A stretch of DNA of 64,000 nt. Source: Vibrio atypicus (lineage in GTDB: Bacteria > Pseudomonadota > Gammaproteobacteria > Enterobacterales > Vibrionaceae). Shown here one piece after another: positions 63,606 through 64,000 of this stretch. The position numbers were made by a program, and so were the translations under genes. The DNA lies in assembly GCF_009811315.1 (NCBI RefSeq), contig NZ_BLID01000003.1, positions 372,001 to 436,000 of the forward strand, in the 5' to 3' direction. The notes beneath the pieces were generated by a model. The model was not told the DNA's origin. It was given only the letters and a program-made list of their open reading frames with translations, and searched no databases. Numbering within the stretch: the first letter of the stretch is position 1; the number at the start of each line of letters is the position of its first letter.

Positions 63606-63634
63606 AAGCCCCCGTAGGATACGAGGGCTTACTA
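63606..63634. terminator. Terminator between cytochrome and ppiC genes
   Basis: AAGCCC..CGTA pairs with TACG..GGGCTT (63606-63630) with one C-A mismatch; flanking A/T runs suggest action in both directions. Confidence 0.8.
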
Positions 63635-63657
63635 TTCTAAACTTACTAGTTTGATGC

Positions 63658-63936
63658 TTATGTTCGGTATAGCACTTTCACTACATGCCAACCGAACTTG
63701 GTTTTAACTAAGTGCGGTACTAAGGTTTCACCAGAAAAGCACACCTTGTCAAACTGAGGAACCATCTGACCACGCTTAAACTCACCAAGATCGCCTCCAC
63801 GTTTACCAGAAGGACATGTGGAATACTTCTTAGCTAAAGTTTGAAACTTTGCACCTTTTTTAAGCTGTTTGATGATGTCTTCAGCTTGCTCTTTGTGCTT
63901 AACCAAAATGTGTAACGCGGCTGCTGTGTTCGCCAT
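63658..63936 (-). CDS. ppiC: Peptidyl-prolyl cis-trans isomerase C (parvulin)
   Basis: A 92-residue single parvulin domain without signal peptide, so cytoplasmic. [38 protein letters not shown] and [14 protein letters not shown] are the family segments. Length matches E. coli PpiC (93). Ribosome site GAGGC. The window ends with 64 bases that hold no gene. Confidence 0.95.
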   Translation of the reverse strand: MANTAAALHILVKHKEQAEDIIKQLKKGAKFQTLAKKYSTCPSGKRGGDLGEFKRGQMVPQFDKVCFSGETLVPHLVKTKFGWHVVKVLYRT

Positions 63937-64000
63937 GGTATTGCCTCTAAAACCTATATTAACGGCGCGATTGTAGCGGATTCATGTGAGATCTTCACCT

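Noticed and set aside
1..64000. CRISPR, prophage, integron or IS element
   Set aside because: No spaced direct repeats, transposase, integrase or phage structural gene was seen.

Overview
This window looks like a stretch of a Vibrio genome. I infer the second chromosome of a Harveyi-clade-like species, because gene content is accessory-metabolic and regulatory, base composition is moderate, and the acetate kinase has no pta beside it. Recognisable gammaproteobacterial or Vibrio genes include tnaA/tnaB, ravA/viaA, yejABEF, a Vct-type siderophore transporter, an EmrD-type exporter, a BCCT carrier and many cyclic-di-GMP proteins. I see no rRNA, tRNA, insertion sequence, prophage, integron or CRISPR array. 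Coding density is high and most convergent gene pairs are separated by a clear hairpin terminator.

Layout. 1-4035: leucine/isovalerate degradation operon (ivd, mccB, a methylglutaconyl-CoA hydratase, HMG-CoA lyase) with no biotin-bearing mccA between hydratase and lyase. 4205-6150: REC-CheC fusion translationally coupled to a PAS-GGDEF protein. 6220-8613: divergent EamA exporter and MocR-type regulator. 8651-18562: thiolase, acetoacetyl-CoA reductase and CoA-transferase, a LysR regulator, a NarL/Cache two-component pair and a divergent TRAP transporter, together a plausible module for uptake and breakdown of a short-chain (hydroxy/keto) acid. 18616-20317: SDR, FMN reductase and an NTF2-like protein. 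20432-22412: an operon of NrtS, a soluble chemoreceptor and an EAL protein behind a perfect 20-bp palindrome. 22613-27410: AraC regulator, VOC protein, ackA, a GGDEF-EAL protein and CueR.

27494-30918: tryptophanase operon tnaC-tnaA-tnaB-ridA, including an unlisted 33-residue TnaC leader peptide and a CRP-type promoter. 31230-34851: Fur-type catecholate siderophore ABC transporter. 35027-41490: S4-domain protein, orphan solute-binding protein, regulators, a PAS-GGDEF-EAL protein and a secreted M16-like protein lacking the zinc motif, preceded by a structured leader. 41544-47149: yejABEF peptide transporter. 47344-54982: a degenerate globin-coupled-sensor-like GGDEF protein, NUDIX, a Cache chemoreceptor, a BCCT carrier, MarR, a membrane GGDEF protein and an Lrp-type regulator. 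55132-58193: EamA exporter, a Fur-controlled divergent pair (small membrane protein and DUF1289/CWC protein) and EmrD. 58253-61376: ravA-viaA. 61644-63936: NUDIX, threonine aldolase, cytochrome c and PpiC.

How the genes fit together. Two themes dominate: catabolism of amino acids and short-chain acids (leucine, tryptophan, acetoacetyl/hydroxybutyryl-CoA, acetate), and signalling (six GGDEF/EAL proteins, two chemoreceptors, three REC proteins). Acetoacetate from the leucine pathway could feed the nearby CoA-transferase/thiolase set, and RidA could remove the 2-aminoacrylate made by tryptophanase. All assignments come from reading the sequence and remembered family features; no database search was possible.
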